DNA from: Rhizobium sp. Root483D2
GTDB taxonomy: Bacteria; Pseudomonadota; Alphaproteobacteria; Rhizobiales; Rhizobiaceae
NCBI RefSeq assembly: GCF_001426685.1
Contig: NZ_LMFB01000035.1
Span: forward strand, 1-64,000
DNA: 64,000 nt
Direction of reading: 5' to 3'
Part shown: piece by piece, positions 18,857-27,248 of the stretch
Layout: each line of letters begins with the position of its first letter
Numbering within the stretch: the stretch's first letter is position 1
Notes under the pieces: model-generated
The model's input: the letters and a program-made list of their open reading frames with translations, nothing else
What the model was told of the DNA's origin: nothing
Databases searched by the model: none
Made by a program: the position numbers and the translations under genes

Positions 18857-21159
18857 ACTGAATCTCCTGCGGCGAGGTAGCTGAGAAAGCGAGCGGCCTT
18901 ATCGGTGTTGACGTCAAAGAACGCCTTATCGACGAACCAGTTGTTGCGGCCGTTCTTCTGGATGACACCCTGGAATAGCGGGCCATCGAATACAGCGCGG
19001 TCCATTTCCAAATGCAAAATGCCGGGTAGCGGCGCCACTCCATTCGGCGGTGGCCTGATGCGGCAGGCAAAAGCGGGCCATAGTGCGGGATTCAGACGGT
19101 TATCAGGATCGTCGTCGGTGAGGATCAGGCCAAATTCACCGGCATTGAGCTCGGCGCTTTGGCTCTCGATCGGCACGTCAAACTGCATAAAGACCCTACC
19201 GCCACGTTTCTGCGAATCTCGGAAAAACAGGTTCGCAAATGACTTTCCAGAATCTCGGCGCCGCTCGGCCGGCTTTGCCAAGCTGATTAAAGCGTCCAGC
19301 ATCCCTGCGCGATTTTCAAGCAGTTCGCAGGCGAGAAGGACGTCCAGGTCGACGGCATTCAATGGATCGAACGTAGCCTGGAACCGGAAAGGCCTCTTTG
19401 ACAAGCGCAAGAGAGCTTTTCCATTTGATACTGCCTGGCGGTTTTGTAGTAAAATCCACTCAGTCAACGCCTGCACTGCAGACAACCGTTCGGCAACGTC
19501 TCTGCCCACTTCTTCGAACGAGGTCCTTAACTCACCATTCTCCCGCAAATCGCGGATGACGTCGATTGACAGAAGTGAGGAGAAAGGCCGTTCAAACACC
19601 TGAGAAGGATGATAGGCGCGTGGATCTCCGATCCCAAAAACAGCTTGGGAAACCTGCCGAAGGTCATAAGCAACGCTGACCGGGAGCGCCCAGAGTTGCT
19701 CGAGGACGGTTCGAAGCGCCGTTGCCGGAAGATGATGTACGCCTCGAAACTCCGGCTCCGGGACAAGGTCGTCTGGTGGAAAAAGCCTGACTAGATGAAG
19801 AAGGCCCGTTCTGATCCGATCGTCGTCCAAGTGACGACCGATCGCGACTTGCAAATTGATTACTTCAGAGGGTTCATAAAACAATATATGCGCGTAGACC
19901 GCTTGTCCGTCGTCTCCCTCTATGGATGCGTTATGTGCGTCAATTGCTGTGAGATCACTGATCAGAGCGGTAAGCACGTCAATGATCGCCGCGATTTCGT
20001 CAGAAGAGTCGCCGGAGCGAACAACCTTGATGAGGTCGGATTTTATGACGCCGTTGTCGATGCGGCGATAGCCAAGAGCGGCAATCCGATCATCGACGGG
20101 ATCGTGATCAACTGAAATTAACAGGGCAGCGTCGATCCGAGGGGGCATGAGGTAGGTGTTTTGTTCCTCGGTTCGAAGGATTGCTCCTTGGGAAAGAGCC
20201 GCGGCTCGGTTGACGAGTAATCCGGCCCGTCTCGAAAGGGACCAACTGATGCCGGGAGCTTGGGCAAGGCCCTTTGCCGTCGCGAGTTGTCCAACCGACG
20301 TTAACCCGAGCCGCTGCAGCGATCGTTTTGCCTCATGGGTCAAACCCGCGACCGCTGATACGTCTCGAGAATAGGCAGGGTTCTTCTCGTCGATCGCCGA
20401 ACGACAGTGTTCCAGAAAGTTGCATTGTTCGCATTTGAAATAGACATGAAACTGTGTTTGGTCGAAGCCCGCTCCGACCTGTCTAGAGGCGATCTCAGGC
20501 AAGTGCTTTGCACAGAACTCATCGACGAGGCGTACATAGGGGTCGAGTGCAAACTCTTCCACGTTCCATTGATCTGAATTCGCGGAGCCTTCGTCCCTGA
20601 TGCGCCAGATCTCGCCCGTCGTGCCGACAGAGGTGTCCGAAATCTTCATCTCGTCGAGAAGAGAGTTCAAAACTCTTGCATAGAAAGCGACTTGGGTCTT
20701 GTGGAAGGCCGTAGCGCGACGGGTTGCCTTGACGTCAATGATCGTCAGTTCAAAGTGGTCTGGTTTTTCCTTGGAAGGCGAACGTCGCACCAGATCCGCG
20801 AGATTCCTGTTAAGATAAAGGCCCGTGCCGTCCAGAAAGTGAACCGGTCCATTCGGCCTCAGGTTCATTTGAGCGGCATAGATCTCTGGACGCTTGCCGC
20901 GGAGGAACGCACCGGTCAGCGCTTCACTCAGGGCATTGTCTCCGGCCGCAGGACGCAAGACCTTTGTTTCGCGTGCAAGGCGCCTCACAACGCGATCTTC
21001 ATATTGGTTTCCCAAGATCGCCCAACGTTGTTCTCGGACATCACGGACGATCGGGACCGCCGCTAATTCGATATCGGACGAAAGCTCGTATCTGACCTTG
21101 CGCTCACACCGATATTGGAACCACGACTTTATCGTCGAGGCGCTAAAACCTTTCGCCAT
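18853..21159 (-). CDS. TM0106/Cas4-like PD-(D/E)XK nuclease with predicted Fe-S cluster
   Basis: About 768 residues from ATG 21159 (a TTG six bases upstream is the other option). The N-terminal 270 residues form a RecB/Cas4-type nuclease: FQYRCERKVRYE near 15-25, the catalytic core HFELTIIDVKATRRA near 148, then QVAFYARVLNS, and a Cys cluster CEQCNFLEHC near 255. One N-terminal Cys plus three C-terminal Cys is the layout of the [4Fe-4S] site of Cas4/AddB nucleases. A helix-hairpin-helix-like segment and an RNase H-like domain (ALLISVDHDPVDDRIAALGY) follow, as in TM0106-family proteins. Those are often fused to an SF1 helicase; here the helicase instead sits at the N-terminus of the next, translationally coupled gene. 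It is the likely DNA-degrading component of the module. Confidence 0.68.
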   Translation of the reverse strand: MAKGFSASTIKSWFQYRCERKVRYELSSDIELAAVPIVRDVREQRWAILGNQYEDRVVRRLARETKVLRPAAGDNALSEALTGAFLRGKRPEIYAAQMNLRPNGPVHFLDGTGLYLNRNLADLVRRSPSKEKPDHFELTIIDVKATRRATAFHKTQVAFYARVLNSLLDEMKISDTSVGTTGEIWRIRDEGSANSDQWNVEEFALDPYVRLVDEFCAKHLPEIASRQVGAGFDQTQFHVYFKCEQCNFLEHCRSAIDEKNPAYSRDVSAVAGLTHEAKRSLQRLGLTSVGQLATAKGLAQAPGISWSLSRRAGLLVNRAAALSQGAILRTEEQNTYLMPPRIDAALLISVDHDPVDDRIAALGYRRIDNGVIKSDLIKVVRSGDSSDEIAAIIDVLTALISDLTAIDAHNASIEGDDGQAVYAHILFYEPSEVINLQVAIGRHLDDDRIRTGLLHLVRLFPPDDLVPEPEFRGVHHLPATALRTVLEQLWALPVSVAYDLRQVSQAVFGIGDPRAYHPSQVFERPFSSLLSIDVIRDLRENGELRTSFEEVGRDVAERLSAVQALTEWILLQNRQAVSNGKALLRLSKRPFRFQATFDPLNAVDLDVLLACELLENRAGMLDALISLAKPAERRRDSGKSFANLFFRDSQKRGGRVFMQFDVPIESQSAELNAGEFGLILTDDDPDNRLNPALWPAFACRIRPPPNGVAPLPGILHLEMDRAVFDGPLFQGVIQKNGRNNWFVDKAFFDVNTDKAARFLSYLAAGDSV

Positions 21160-21165
21160 GCTCAA

Positions 21166-21569
21166 CCCGTGCTTGTGATTCGAACCAGTTGACCAACGAT
21201 GGCGGGCTTAACGACATATCGCAAGCTCTTGGTTTCATTACCGGATCCGCCCGCTGTGATTAACACGTAATCAACCTCAGCTGGTACACCTCACATCGGC
21301 TATGGTATGCTGATAAAAACAGACGGTATACTTGCGATGCTCTCGTTGACAGATATACTGACGGAATCAATCAATCGACTTGGTCGATATGTGGAGTAAA
21401 CCCACTTGTGCGGCCAGTTCGGAGGTCGTCATGAAATTATTAGGTGAGTCCGTCACCTAAAAAAGTGTAGCGGTGGCCGGAGTGTGTTGTGCAAGGAGAG
21501 AGGCCGAGGACAGCTGCACACTGTTCTCGGCCCGCAAAAAATGTACCTCACTGAAAGGACACCCATGTC
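21166..21569. other. Divergent promoter region between nuclease/dpdJ and dndB-like gene
   Basis: This 404-base spacer separates two divergent genes and must hold both promoters. I see no gene in it. Its main feature is the inverted repeat at 21440-21460. The start of the plus-strand gene at 21570 is preceded by AAAGGACACCC; an out-of-frame ATG lies a few bases upstream. Confidence 0.5.
21440..21460. promoter_or_regulatory. Perfect 8-bp inverted repeat, candidate operator
   Basis: TTAGGTGA and TCACCTAA form perfect arms around a five-base centre (GTCCG), about 110 bases before the dndB-like start. An A-run follows on the plus strand, so read leftward it lacks a terminator U-tract, which favours an operator over a terminator. 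DndB proteins repress dnd operons by binding upstream DNA, so self-regulation is a reasonable guess. Confidence 0.45.
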
Positions 21570-22775
21570 ATGGCAATTCAGATACCCGTCGTCAAGGGAA
21601 GGACCCTCTCGACTGAATACTGGCTCGGGAGCTTGTCGTTCTCGGCGATATCAAAATATGTGAAACTTCCCGAGAACAGCGACTGGGACGACGTGTTTGG
21701 TGGAAAGGGCGGGCAGGAGGCGCAGCGGAAGCTCGCCAAAACGCGCGTTACCAACGAAATTGTCCCCTACCTCCTTAACAGCGATGACGCCTTCTTTTCG
21801 TCATTGGCGCTGATCCTTGTCCCATCAACCGGCAAGCCTCTCAAGGAAGGGTCCGACTTCAGGTTCATCCCAATTGCCGCTGACGGCAAAATCGGCACGC
21901 TCGAAATCGACGAGAGTGTCGACATGTTTCCCGCAGATGGTCAGCACCGGGCGGCAGCTATCATCGAGGCGCTCAAACAAGACCGAGGAAGGATGACCCC
22001 TCAAGAGGTTCCGGTCGTGCTCCTGCCTTACTACGACAAAGAGAAGCTTCGTCAGCATTTCAGCGATCTGAATCTGAATGCGAAGCCCGTCTCTCAAACA
22101 ATCGGATACGCCTTCGAAAGCCGTGATCCTATTGTTATCGTGACCAAGCGGATCATGAAGGACGTGCCGCTCTTCGAGAAGCGCGTGAACGAACTCTCAA
22201 ATTCGTTGGCCAAAAAGTCCCCTGCTGTCATCACGATGGGGACTTTGGTGCAAGCTCACCATATTCTCCTGGAGGCGCTGTACGGCTCAAAATACAAGGA
22301 CGAGAGCGAGATCACCGAGATTCGACAACTCGATCCGGCGGATGATCGCGTCGGCGTCGTTGCGGAAAAGCTGCGTGACGTCTGGGAGGTCGTGATCGAC
22401 AATATCCCCGAGTGGGATTTGCTGATGAATGGCAAGATCTCAGCGCGTGAACTACGCGAAGGGGACGAGCCCAAGGGTACAGCCGGCTATGTCTTCGCTT
22501 TCGGTCTAGGCTGGCAGGCGATCGCGACTGCTGCCGCGGCGCTCATCAAGGACGAACGAGATGACTGGTCGGAGGACCTCGCACATTGCCTGAGAGCCGT
22601 GGATTGGAGCAAGGGCGGGCATTGGCACGGCATCGCAATGGTTAGCGACCGCGTCAACAATACCGGACCGAGCATCAAAGCCACTGCCGGGTACATCCTG
22701 CGGACAGGTGGCCTTGGATCTGAAGGAGGCGCGGTGGGAGCTTTGGTCAGTGCCGCCCCTGAGGACGCAAAATAA
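21570..22775 (+). CDS. dndB: DndB-like DGQHR-domain protein
   Basis: A 401-residue protein with the family signature MFPADGQHRAAAI near residue 130, followed by the conserved region FSDLNLNAKPVSQTIGYAFESRDP. This matches DndB, the DGQHR-domain regulator of phosphorothioate (dnd) systems, and related ParB-like proteins. No dndC, dndD or dndE is present here, so it is an orphan or has been recruited to the neighbouring 7-deazaguanine system, whose DpdB also has a DGQHR-type domain. It is monocistronic and starts after a 400-base spacer with an inverted repeat. It could act as a repressor or DNA-binding adaptor. The family assignment is firm; the role is inferred. Confidence 0.75.
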   Translation: MAIQIPVVKGRTLSTEYWLGSLSFSAISKYVKLPENSDWDDVFGGKGGQEAQRKLAKTRVTNEIVPYLLNSDDAFFSSLALILVPSTGKPLKEGSDFRFIPIAADGKIGTLEIDESVDMFPADGQHRAAAIIEALKQDRGRMTPQEVPVVLLPYYDKEKLRQHFSDLNLNAKPVSQTIGYAFESRDPIVIVTKRIMKDVPLFEKRVNELSNSLAKKSPAVITMGTLVQAHHILLEALYGSKYKDESEITEIRQLDPADDRVGVVAEKLRDVWEVVIDNIPEWDLLMNGKISARELREGDEPKGTAGYVFAFGLGWQAIATAAAALIKDERDDWSEDLAHCLRAVDWSKGGHWHGIAMVSDRVNNTGPSIKATAGYILRTGGLGSEGGAVGALVSAAPEDAK

Positions 22776-22981
22776 AAGCGTAGGACAATCGATAAGGGGA
22801 TGGGGCGGCTTTGCCGCTCCTTTTCGTGGCTAGAGTTGACGTGAGCCGAAGTCAATGGCGATTTTCCCGCTTCGCTCCCGCCATCAAAATCGCCGTTTCC
22901 CGCTGCGCGGTGACATCGGTTCCCGCACACTCCTCACCGGAACCTATCGTCCCGCATGGTGCGAGAGCAAGGAAACAGAAT

Positions 22982-23330
22982 ATGGGAACGGTCGGGAAAT
23001 TCAAAAAAGAGGGTGGGTCTACCAGGGGGAAATCGAGAGCATTACCAGTGCCGCCCTGGCGGCGGGATTGTGCCCGTCCAATCGAAACCGAACGCCGAGG
23101 CCCCCGACTATCGCGTCTACCGCAGCGCATCGCAGGTTGACGCCGCGTGGCGCAAGAAGACTCGGGCTGGCGACAGATACCTCGTGGTCACGCTCGACGA
23201 TCCAGCTTTCGCATATCCTATTCAATGCAGATTGACGCGAGTTGATGAGGACTATGTCCTGTTCTGGACTCGCAAATTGCTCGACTCCCCGCTCGCCTGC
23301 ACGGGCGAGCGGCTCTCGTCCTCGGCCTGA
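22982..23330 (+). pseudogene. DUF736 family gene with frameshifts
   Basis: Joining three frames gives a DUF736 protein: MGTVGKFKKEGG, then VYQGEIESITSAALAA, then PNAEAPDYRVYRSASQVDAAWRKK split by frame changes, then DRYLVVTLDDPAFAYPIQCR and YVLFWTRK. DUF736 proteins are about 100-residue products common on rhizobial plasmids and conjugative elements. At least two frameshifts are needed, so the gene is inactive unless the sequence has errors. Its 3' end overlaps the end of the opposite-strand HAD gene. Confidence 0.65.
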
Positions 23331-24118
23331 ATGAGCAGCGAAGCAGCAGCGTCGAATGTCGCGGCTTGAAATGTGGCAACATTCCCGGCCGGCAACTCCC
23401 ATTTAGGCTGAAACGCGCTGGGGACATAAATTGTCTTCAAGCCCGCTTCGTTGGCCGGTCGGATATCACGGGTCAGTTGATCACCGATCATGTAAATCGT
23501 CTGGCCGTTTCGCGCCAAACCTCTCACACGCTCGAACATCCGAGCGGTTTTTGGTGCCTCGAAGACCCTGTCGATGTATCCGTTGAGATCATGGTGCTCG
23601 ATCGTACGCATGACACGTTTACGGCTTCCCTCAGTCAAAACGACGGTTGTTGTGCCTGTCACGGCGAGATCACGAAGACCAGCAAGGACTCCAGGCAATA
23701 GGTCCGGCTGTGACGCAATCATGTCGAAGAAGGTTCGCTCAATCTGCGATACGGTTTCCGAGGCTAGCCGAGATTGTGATCCGTCGCTCCACGCGCGGCG
23801 GACAGCTTCGTGTTGCGAAAGACCCTGCAAAGCAAGCGCAATTGCCTGGATCAAAAGCCGCGGAGGATAGCGTAGACCGAGATGATGTCGTTCAGCGAGG
23901 GCCTGATCGAAACTCCTGACATAGTCCAGGCACGACTCCGCCGGAATTTGCCTCCCCACCGTGTTCTGGACAGCAAGAACGAGCGCAAGTTGTGCTCGCG
24001 CAAAAACTCCGTCAGTGTCCCAAAGCGTGTTGTCAGCATCGACAAGGACAAGAGGTCCCGCTCGCCTTCTTTCAAGGCGAGGTGCCGCAAGGCTGACCGT
24101 TTGCTGCCGTGGAGACAT
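23252..24118 (-). CDS. HAD-superfamily hydrolase at the end of the Dpd operon
   Basis: About 288 residues from ATG 24118, preceded by AGGTGGA; a GTG at 24127 is possible. The nucleophile motif VDADNTLWDTDGVF (DxDxT) lies near residue 25, motif II (VVLTEGSRKR) near 160, and motif III (YMIGDQLTRDIRPANEAGLKTIYVP) near 215, all HAD features. The helical cap between motifs I and II suggests a small-molecule phosphatase. It is the last gene of a ten-gene operon and overlaps its upstream neighbour by 47 bases. A phosphatase acting on a nucleotide or precursor intermediate is plausible; nothing shows the substrate. Confidence 0.7.
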   Translation of the reverse strand: MSPRQQTVSLAAPRLERRRAGPLVLVDADNTLWDTDGVFARAQLALVLAVQNTVGRQIPAESCLDYVRSFDQALAERHHLGLRYPPRLLIQAIALALQGLSQHEAVRRAWSDGSQSRLASETVSQIERTFFDMIASQPDLLPGVLAGLRDLAVTGTTTVVLTEGSRKRVMRTIEHHDLNGYIDRVFEAPKTARMFERVRGLARNGQTIYMIGDQLTRDIRPANEAGLKTIYVPSAFQPKWELPAGNVATFQAATFDAAASLLIQAEDESRSPVQASGESSNLRVQNRT

Positions 24119-24974
24119 TGCTTCCACCTGTGATACACACCGAGGAGATCGGTGTCTCTATTCGAATCACCGAATTAGACTCCTTTTTCGCCGGCGGCAC
24201 AAAGGCAAATACGGCCGCGGTTACGATAATCCAAAGGATCAGCGCCTTAATGGCCCAGGACTGCAAACGTTGGGCCGGTTCCAAGACCCTCACTTTGTCG
24301 GCCACTTTCACGCCGACGAGATAGGTCTCGACGATATAATTCTTGAGATACTTGACTTTGATGTCGGGAGTTATCTCGGAAGTGGCATTGGGGTCAATGA
24401 AAGCCTGCGCCCAGTTCTTAGGTTCGGTCCACGAGATCGGCATCCAAAATACCAGTGATGCCGGATGGTCGGCGCTTGTCTTCGTCGGATATCGAAAGCG
24501 CGACCGGATCGCATGAAACGTCACCAGAGCGCCAAACGCCGCGAGCAGTGCAAAAACCACGAACAGCCCGTAGCTTGCAATGATCAACCCGCTTGTCACG
24601 ACCTGATGCACCCCGGTCCAGTCCACTACAGAAAGCGGATAGGCATCCGCAAGACGGTTAAAGAGAAGGCTCGAAAAGGCAGACATGAACGTCACGATCG
24701 TCAGCAATCGGGTCGCCTTGCCATCCTGATAGTCCGTGTGCTTCGTAACTTCGTTGAGGGATTCGCGCGCGAGCTTTAGTGCATCATCCAGCTTGGCGTC
24801 ATCGGCCGCGAAATTTTTAATCTCTTTTTCGATCGTAGCGATGACAGTCCCGTCGTCGATCCCCGATTGGGCGTTGGGAGCCGCACTGCGAGGAAAATAG
24901 GTTATTGGCCGTCCAGCAAAGGCTTCGCAGATCGCCTGAACGCAGCCTAGCGATTCCTTGCGCATTTCGCTCAT
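24072..24974 (-). CDS. Membrane protein resembling PycTM-type effectors
   Basis: A 300-residue protein with three or four membrane helices: near residues 105-125 (LLTIVTFMSAFSSLLF), 145-180 (GLIIASYGLFVVFALLAAFGALVTF) and 255-275 (ALILWIIVTAAVFAFVP). The layout, with a DGKATRLLTI segment before the first helix and VADKVRVLEPAQRLQSWAI before the last, is like the PycTM domain of Pycsar effectors (which pair with a nucleotide cyclase) and related four-helix effector proteins. No cyclase is nearby. It overlaps the upstream transporter gene by four bases (ATGA), so it belongs to the operon. It could be a membrane effector or help the precursor transporter. Confidence 0.5.
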   Translation of the reverse strand: MSEMRKESLGCVQAICEAFAGRPITYFPRSAAPNAQSGIDDGTVIATIEKEIKNFAADDAKLDDALKLARESLNEVTKHTDYQDGKATRLLTIVTFMSAFSSLLFNRLADAYPLSVVDWTGVHQVVTSGLIIASYGLFVVFALLAAFGALVTFHAIRSRFRYPTKTSADHPASLVFWMPISWTEPKNWAQAFIDPNATSEITPDIKVKYLKNYIVETYLVGVKVADKVRVLEPAQRLQSWAIKALILWIIVTAAVFAFVPPAKKESNSVIRIETPISSVCITGGSNVSTAANGQPCGTSP

Positions 24975-25534
24975 GCTGGCATCAACCCCAATCGTCGGTC
25001 ACGGTTACGGATCCAAAAGAGAACCGGCAGCGCGGCAACAACCATGATCAATTTGCCGACCACCTGTCCAGCCAGAAAATCAAGCGAACCGAATGCCAGC
25101 CAAAGAAACATCACGCTATCCACGATGAGGCCGACAATGCTGCTTGCAATAGCCGCTTTGACCAGGCCCTTTTTCTGCAAAGGCGTGAACACCAGCAGGT
25201 CCGCGATCTCAGAGATCAGGAAGGCGCTTGCGGAGGCCAGCGCCAAAGACGGCGCCGTGAAGGTCGTCGACAGGAAAGCGCCAACAACGATCGCTCCGAG
25301 TGACCACAAAAGGCCGAGGCGACGCTGCACCAGATCGCGCAAAACAAGCGCAAGCCCTACCAGGAGAACCCCGCTCGGTGCAGTCAGGCCGAAGCCGACC
25401 GGGATGAGGCAAGGACCCTCTGGCACGCAAACCGTGCCGACATGACCGATCATATAATTGGCGAGCGGGATGCAGGCGGCGAAGCCAGCCAGAAATATCC
25501 CGCCCTCAATCCATTGCTTGTTGCGCGTCGTCAT
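24971..25534 (-). CDS. VUT-family (YhhQ/QPTR-like) queuosine precursor transporter
   Basis: A 187-residue inner membrane protein from ATG 25534, chosen because AAGGAGG lies just upstream; the longer frame up to 25645 overlaps queC. Five or six hydrophobic helices are visible. The pattern APSGVLLVGLALVLRDLVQRRLG followed by ALASASAFLISEIADLLVF is that of the VUT (DUF165) family, which includes YhhQ, the importer of preQ0 and preQ1. Its place between the preQ0 synthesis genes and a membrane protein in the same operon fits import of 7-deazaguanine precursors as a salvage route. It starts 13 bases after queC and ends in a four-base overlap. Confidence 0.72.
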   Translation of the reverse strand: MTTRNKQWIEGGIFLAGFAACIPLANYMIGHVGTVCVPEGPCLIPVGFGLTAPSGVLLVGLALVLRDLVQRRLGLLWSLGAIVVGAFLSTTFTAPSLALASASAFLISEIADLLVFTPLQKKGLVKAAIASSIVGLIVDSVMFLWLAFGSLDFLAGQVVGKLIMVVAALPVLFWIRNRDRRLGLMPA

Positions 25535-25547
25535 CCCGCCCTCCTTG

Positions 25548-26249
25548 TCATGCTTCTTCAGCGACGAATTTTTCGTAGCCTTTTGCCCGCAGATCACAGG
25601 CCGGGCATGTGCCACAGCCATAACCCCAATCATGGAACTCGCCACGCTCTCCGAGATAGCAGGTGTGGCTTTCCTTCACGATGATTTCCACCAACGCCCG
25701 GCCACCCAAATCCTTGGCCAGTTGCCAGGTTTGCGCTTTGTCGATCCACATCAACGGCGTGTCGAGGACGAAACGCTTTTCCATTCCGATGTTGAGCGCC
25801 ACCTGCAAGGCTTTGATCGTATCGTCACGGCAGTCGGGATAGCCGGAATAATCCGTCTCACACATTCCCCCGACGATATGCTTTAGGCCGCGCCGATAGG
25901 CCAGGGCCGCCGCAAAGGTCAGAAATATCAAGTTTCGGCCAGGCACGAACGTGTTTGGGAGGCCGGATTCGGACATTTCGATCTGCATGCCGCTGGTCAG
26001 CGCCGTATCCGAGATCTCACCGAGAGCGGCAAGCGATATCGTGTGATCATCGCCCAGACGATCTGCCCATACAGGATTGAGCGCACTCAGTTCAGCGCGC
26101 AACGTGTCCCGGCATTCGAGCTCGATCCGATGGCGCTGACCATAATCGAACCCAACGGTCTCCACGCGTTCGAAGCGGTCGAGCGCCCAGGCAAGACAAG
26201 TCGTTGAGTCTTGGCCGCCCGAAAATAGCACCAGTGCAGTCGTCGACAT
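25548..26249 (-). CDS. queC: QueC, 7-cyano-7-deazaguanine (preQ0) synthase
   Basis: 233 residues from ATG 26249 with AAGGA upstream. The PP-loop ATP-binding motif ([16 protein letters not shown]) is at residues 7-22. A zinc site at the C-terminus is formed by Cys residues in SHTCYLGER and [12 protein letters not shown]. QueC converts 7-carboxy-7-deazaguanine to preQ0 with ATP and ammonia, the last step of preQ0 formation. Length and motifs are complete, so the enzyme should be active. Here it sits in an operon with dpdA and is likely a dedicated source of preQ0 for DNA modification; a chromosomal copy for tRNA queuosine may exist as well. Confidence 0.93.
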   Translation of the reverse strand: MSTTALVLFSGGQDSTTCLAWALDRFERVETVGFDYGQRHRIELECRDTLRAELSALNPVWADRLGDDHTISLAALGEISDTALTSGMQIEMSESGLPNTFVPGRNLIFLTFAAALAYRRGLKHIVGGMCETDYSGYPDCRDDTIKALQVALNIGMEKRFVLDTPLMWIDKAQTWQLAKDLGGRALVEIIVKESHTCYLGERGEFHDWGYGCGTCPACDLRAKGYEKFVAEEA

Positions 26250-26262
26250 CGCCCGATTCCTT

Positions 26263-26619
26263 TTACTTGCCTTCAAATTCCGCCCAGCAGGATGGCGTCT
26301 CGAATACCTTCACGGAATTCAACTCGTCGAGCAGCGGCTTGACCTTCTGCCAAATCCAGACAGCGATATTCTCCGCCGTCGGGTTCTCGAGGCCGTCAAT
26401 ATCGTTGAGTGTATGATGATCGAGGCTCTCGAGAACTGGCCCGAAGACCTTCTCCACATCAAAGAAGTCGATCACAAATCCAGTCCGTGGATCGACTACG
26501 CCTTTGAGTTGCAGCTCGACCCGATAAGAATGTCCGTGCATGCGATGGCATTTGTGCGTTGTGGGCACATTCGGAAGTCTGTGAGCGGCCTCGAAGGTAA
26601 AAGCTTGTGTGATTTTCAT
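26263..26619 (-). CDS. queD: QueD, 6-carboxy-5,6,7,8-tetrahydropterin synthase
   Basis: 118 residues, the usual length. The zinc ligands of the 6-pyruvoyltetrahydropterin synthase fold appear as FEAAHRLPN and [12 protein letters not shown], and the catalytic Cys lies in the same segment ([10 protein letters not shown]). [23 protein letters not shown] and [11 protein letters not shown] are further conserved signatures. QueD converts dihydroneopterin triphosphate to carboxytetrahydropterin, the substrate of QueE. It overlaps queE by four bases and queC follows after a 13-base gap. It needs the GTP cyclohydrolase product, and no folE lies in this window. Confidence 0.93.
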   Translation of the reverse strand: MKITQAFTFEAAHRLPNVPTTHKCHRMHGHSYRVELQLKGVVDPRTGFVIDFFDVEKVFGPVLESLDHHTLNDIDGLENPTAENIAVWIWQKVKPLLDELNSVKVFETPSCWAEFEGK

Positions 26620-27248
26620 GGGATCCCGATCATTTTGTGTGTCTGCAGGCTGAGCCGCCAGCGGGGGTTTTCAAGACAAAATGCCGTCACGGCCGCGATG
26701 TTTTCAATCTGCTCCGGCCCGTCCATCGGCTGCAGGAAGTAATGCTCGAAGGAAACGTCGGGGAGATCGTCCGGAAGCAACCGCAGCTGCGGATAAACCA
26801 GCTTCAGCTCACTGCCGGATTTGAGATTGAATGGCGCGCCGGCTTTTGGACTGACGCAGATCCAATCGATGCCGTCCGGCGGTTCGATTGTTCCGTTCGT
26901 CTCGATGGCGATCTCGAACCCGTGTTCGTGAACCGCCACGATCAGCGCATCATCGATCTGCAGCAGCGGTTCACCGCCGGTGAAGACGACGTAGCGCCTG
27001 CTCTCACCGCTCCCCCAAGTCTGAGCGATCGCCGACGCAAGCTCACCGGCGTCACGAAATTTGCCGCCGCCTTCGCCATCTGTCCCGATGAAGTCTGTAT
27101 CGCAGAACTGGCACGCTGCCTTATGCCGGTCTTCCTCGCGACCGGTCCAAAGATTGCAACCAGCAAAACGGCAAAATACCGCGGCGCGGCCAGCTTGAGC
27201 ACCTTCGCCCTGGAGCGTCTTGAACAACTCCTTGACAGAATAGGTCAT
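26616..27248 (-). CDS. queE: QueE, 7-carboxy-7-deazaguanine synthase (radical SAM)
   Basis: 210 residues with LFKTLQGEGAQAGRAAVF at the N-terminus, typical of QueE. The cluster-binding motif is C31-x14-C46-x2-C49, an expanded form of the radical SAM CxxxCxxC motif known in QueE proteins. VFTGGEPLLQ and AIETNGT are the SAM and substrate-binding motifs. It rearranges carboxytetrahydropterin to 7-carboxy-7-deazaguanine. Its start overlaps the stop of the upstream dpdB-like gene by four bases, tying preQ0 synthesis directly to DNA modification. Confidence 0.93.
   Translation of the reverse strand: MTYSVKELFKTLQGEGAQAGRAAVFCRFAGCNLWTGREEDRHKAACQFCDTDFIGTDGEGGGKFRDAGELASAIAQTWGSGESRRYVVFTGGEPLLQIDDALIVAVHEHGFEIAIETNGTIEPPDGIDWICVSPKAGAPFNLKSGSELKLVYPQLRLLPDDLPDVSFEHYFLQPMDGPEQIENIAAVTAFCLENPRWRLSLQTHKMIGIP

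Noticed and set aside
21570-22775. A full phosphorothioate (dnd) system
   Set aside because: Only the dndB-like gene is present; no dndA, dndC, dndD or dndE was seen.
24072-24974. A complete Pycsar defence system
   Set aside because: No nucleotide cyclase gene lies near the PycTM-like gene.
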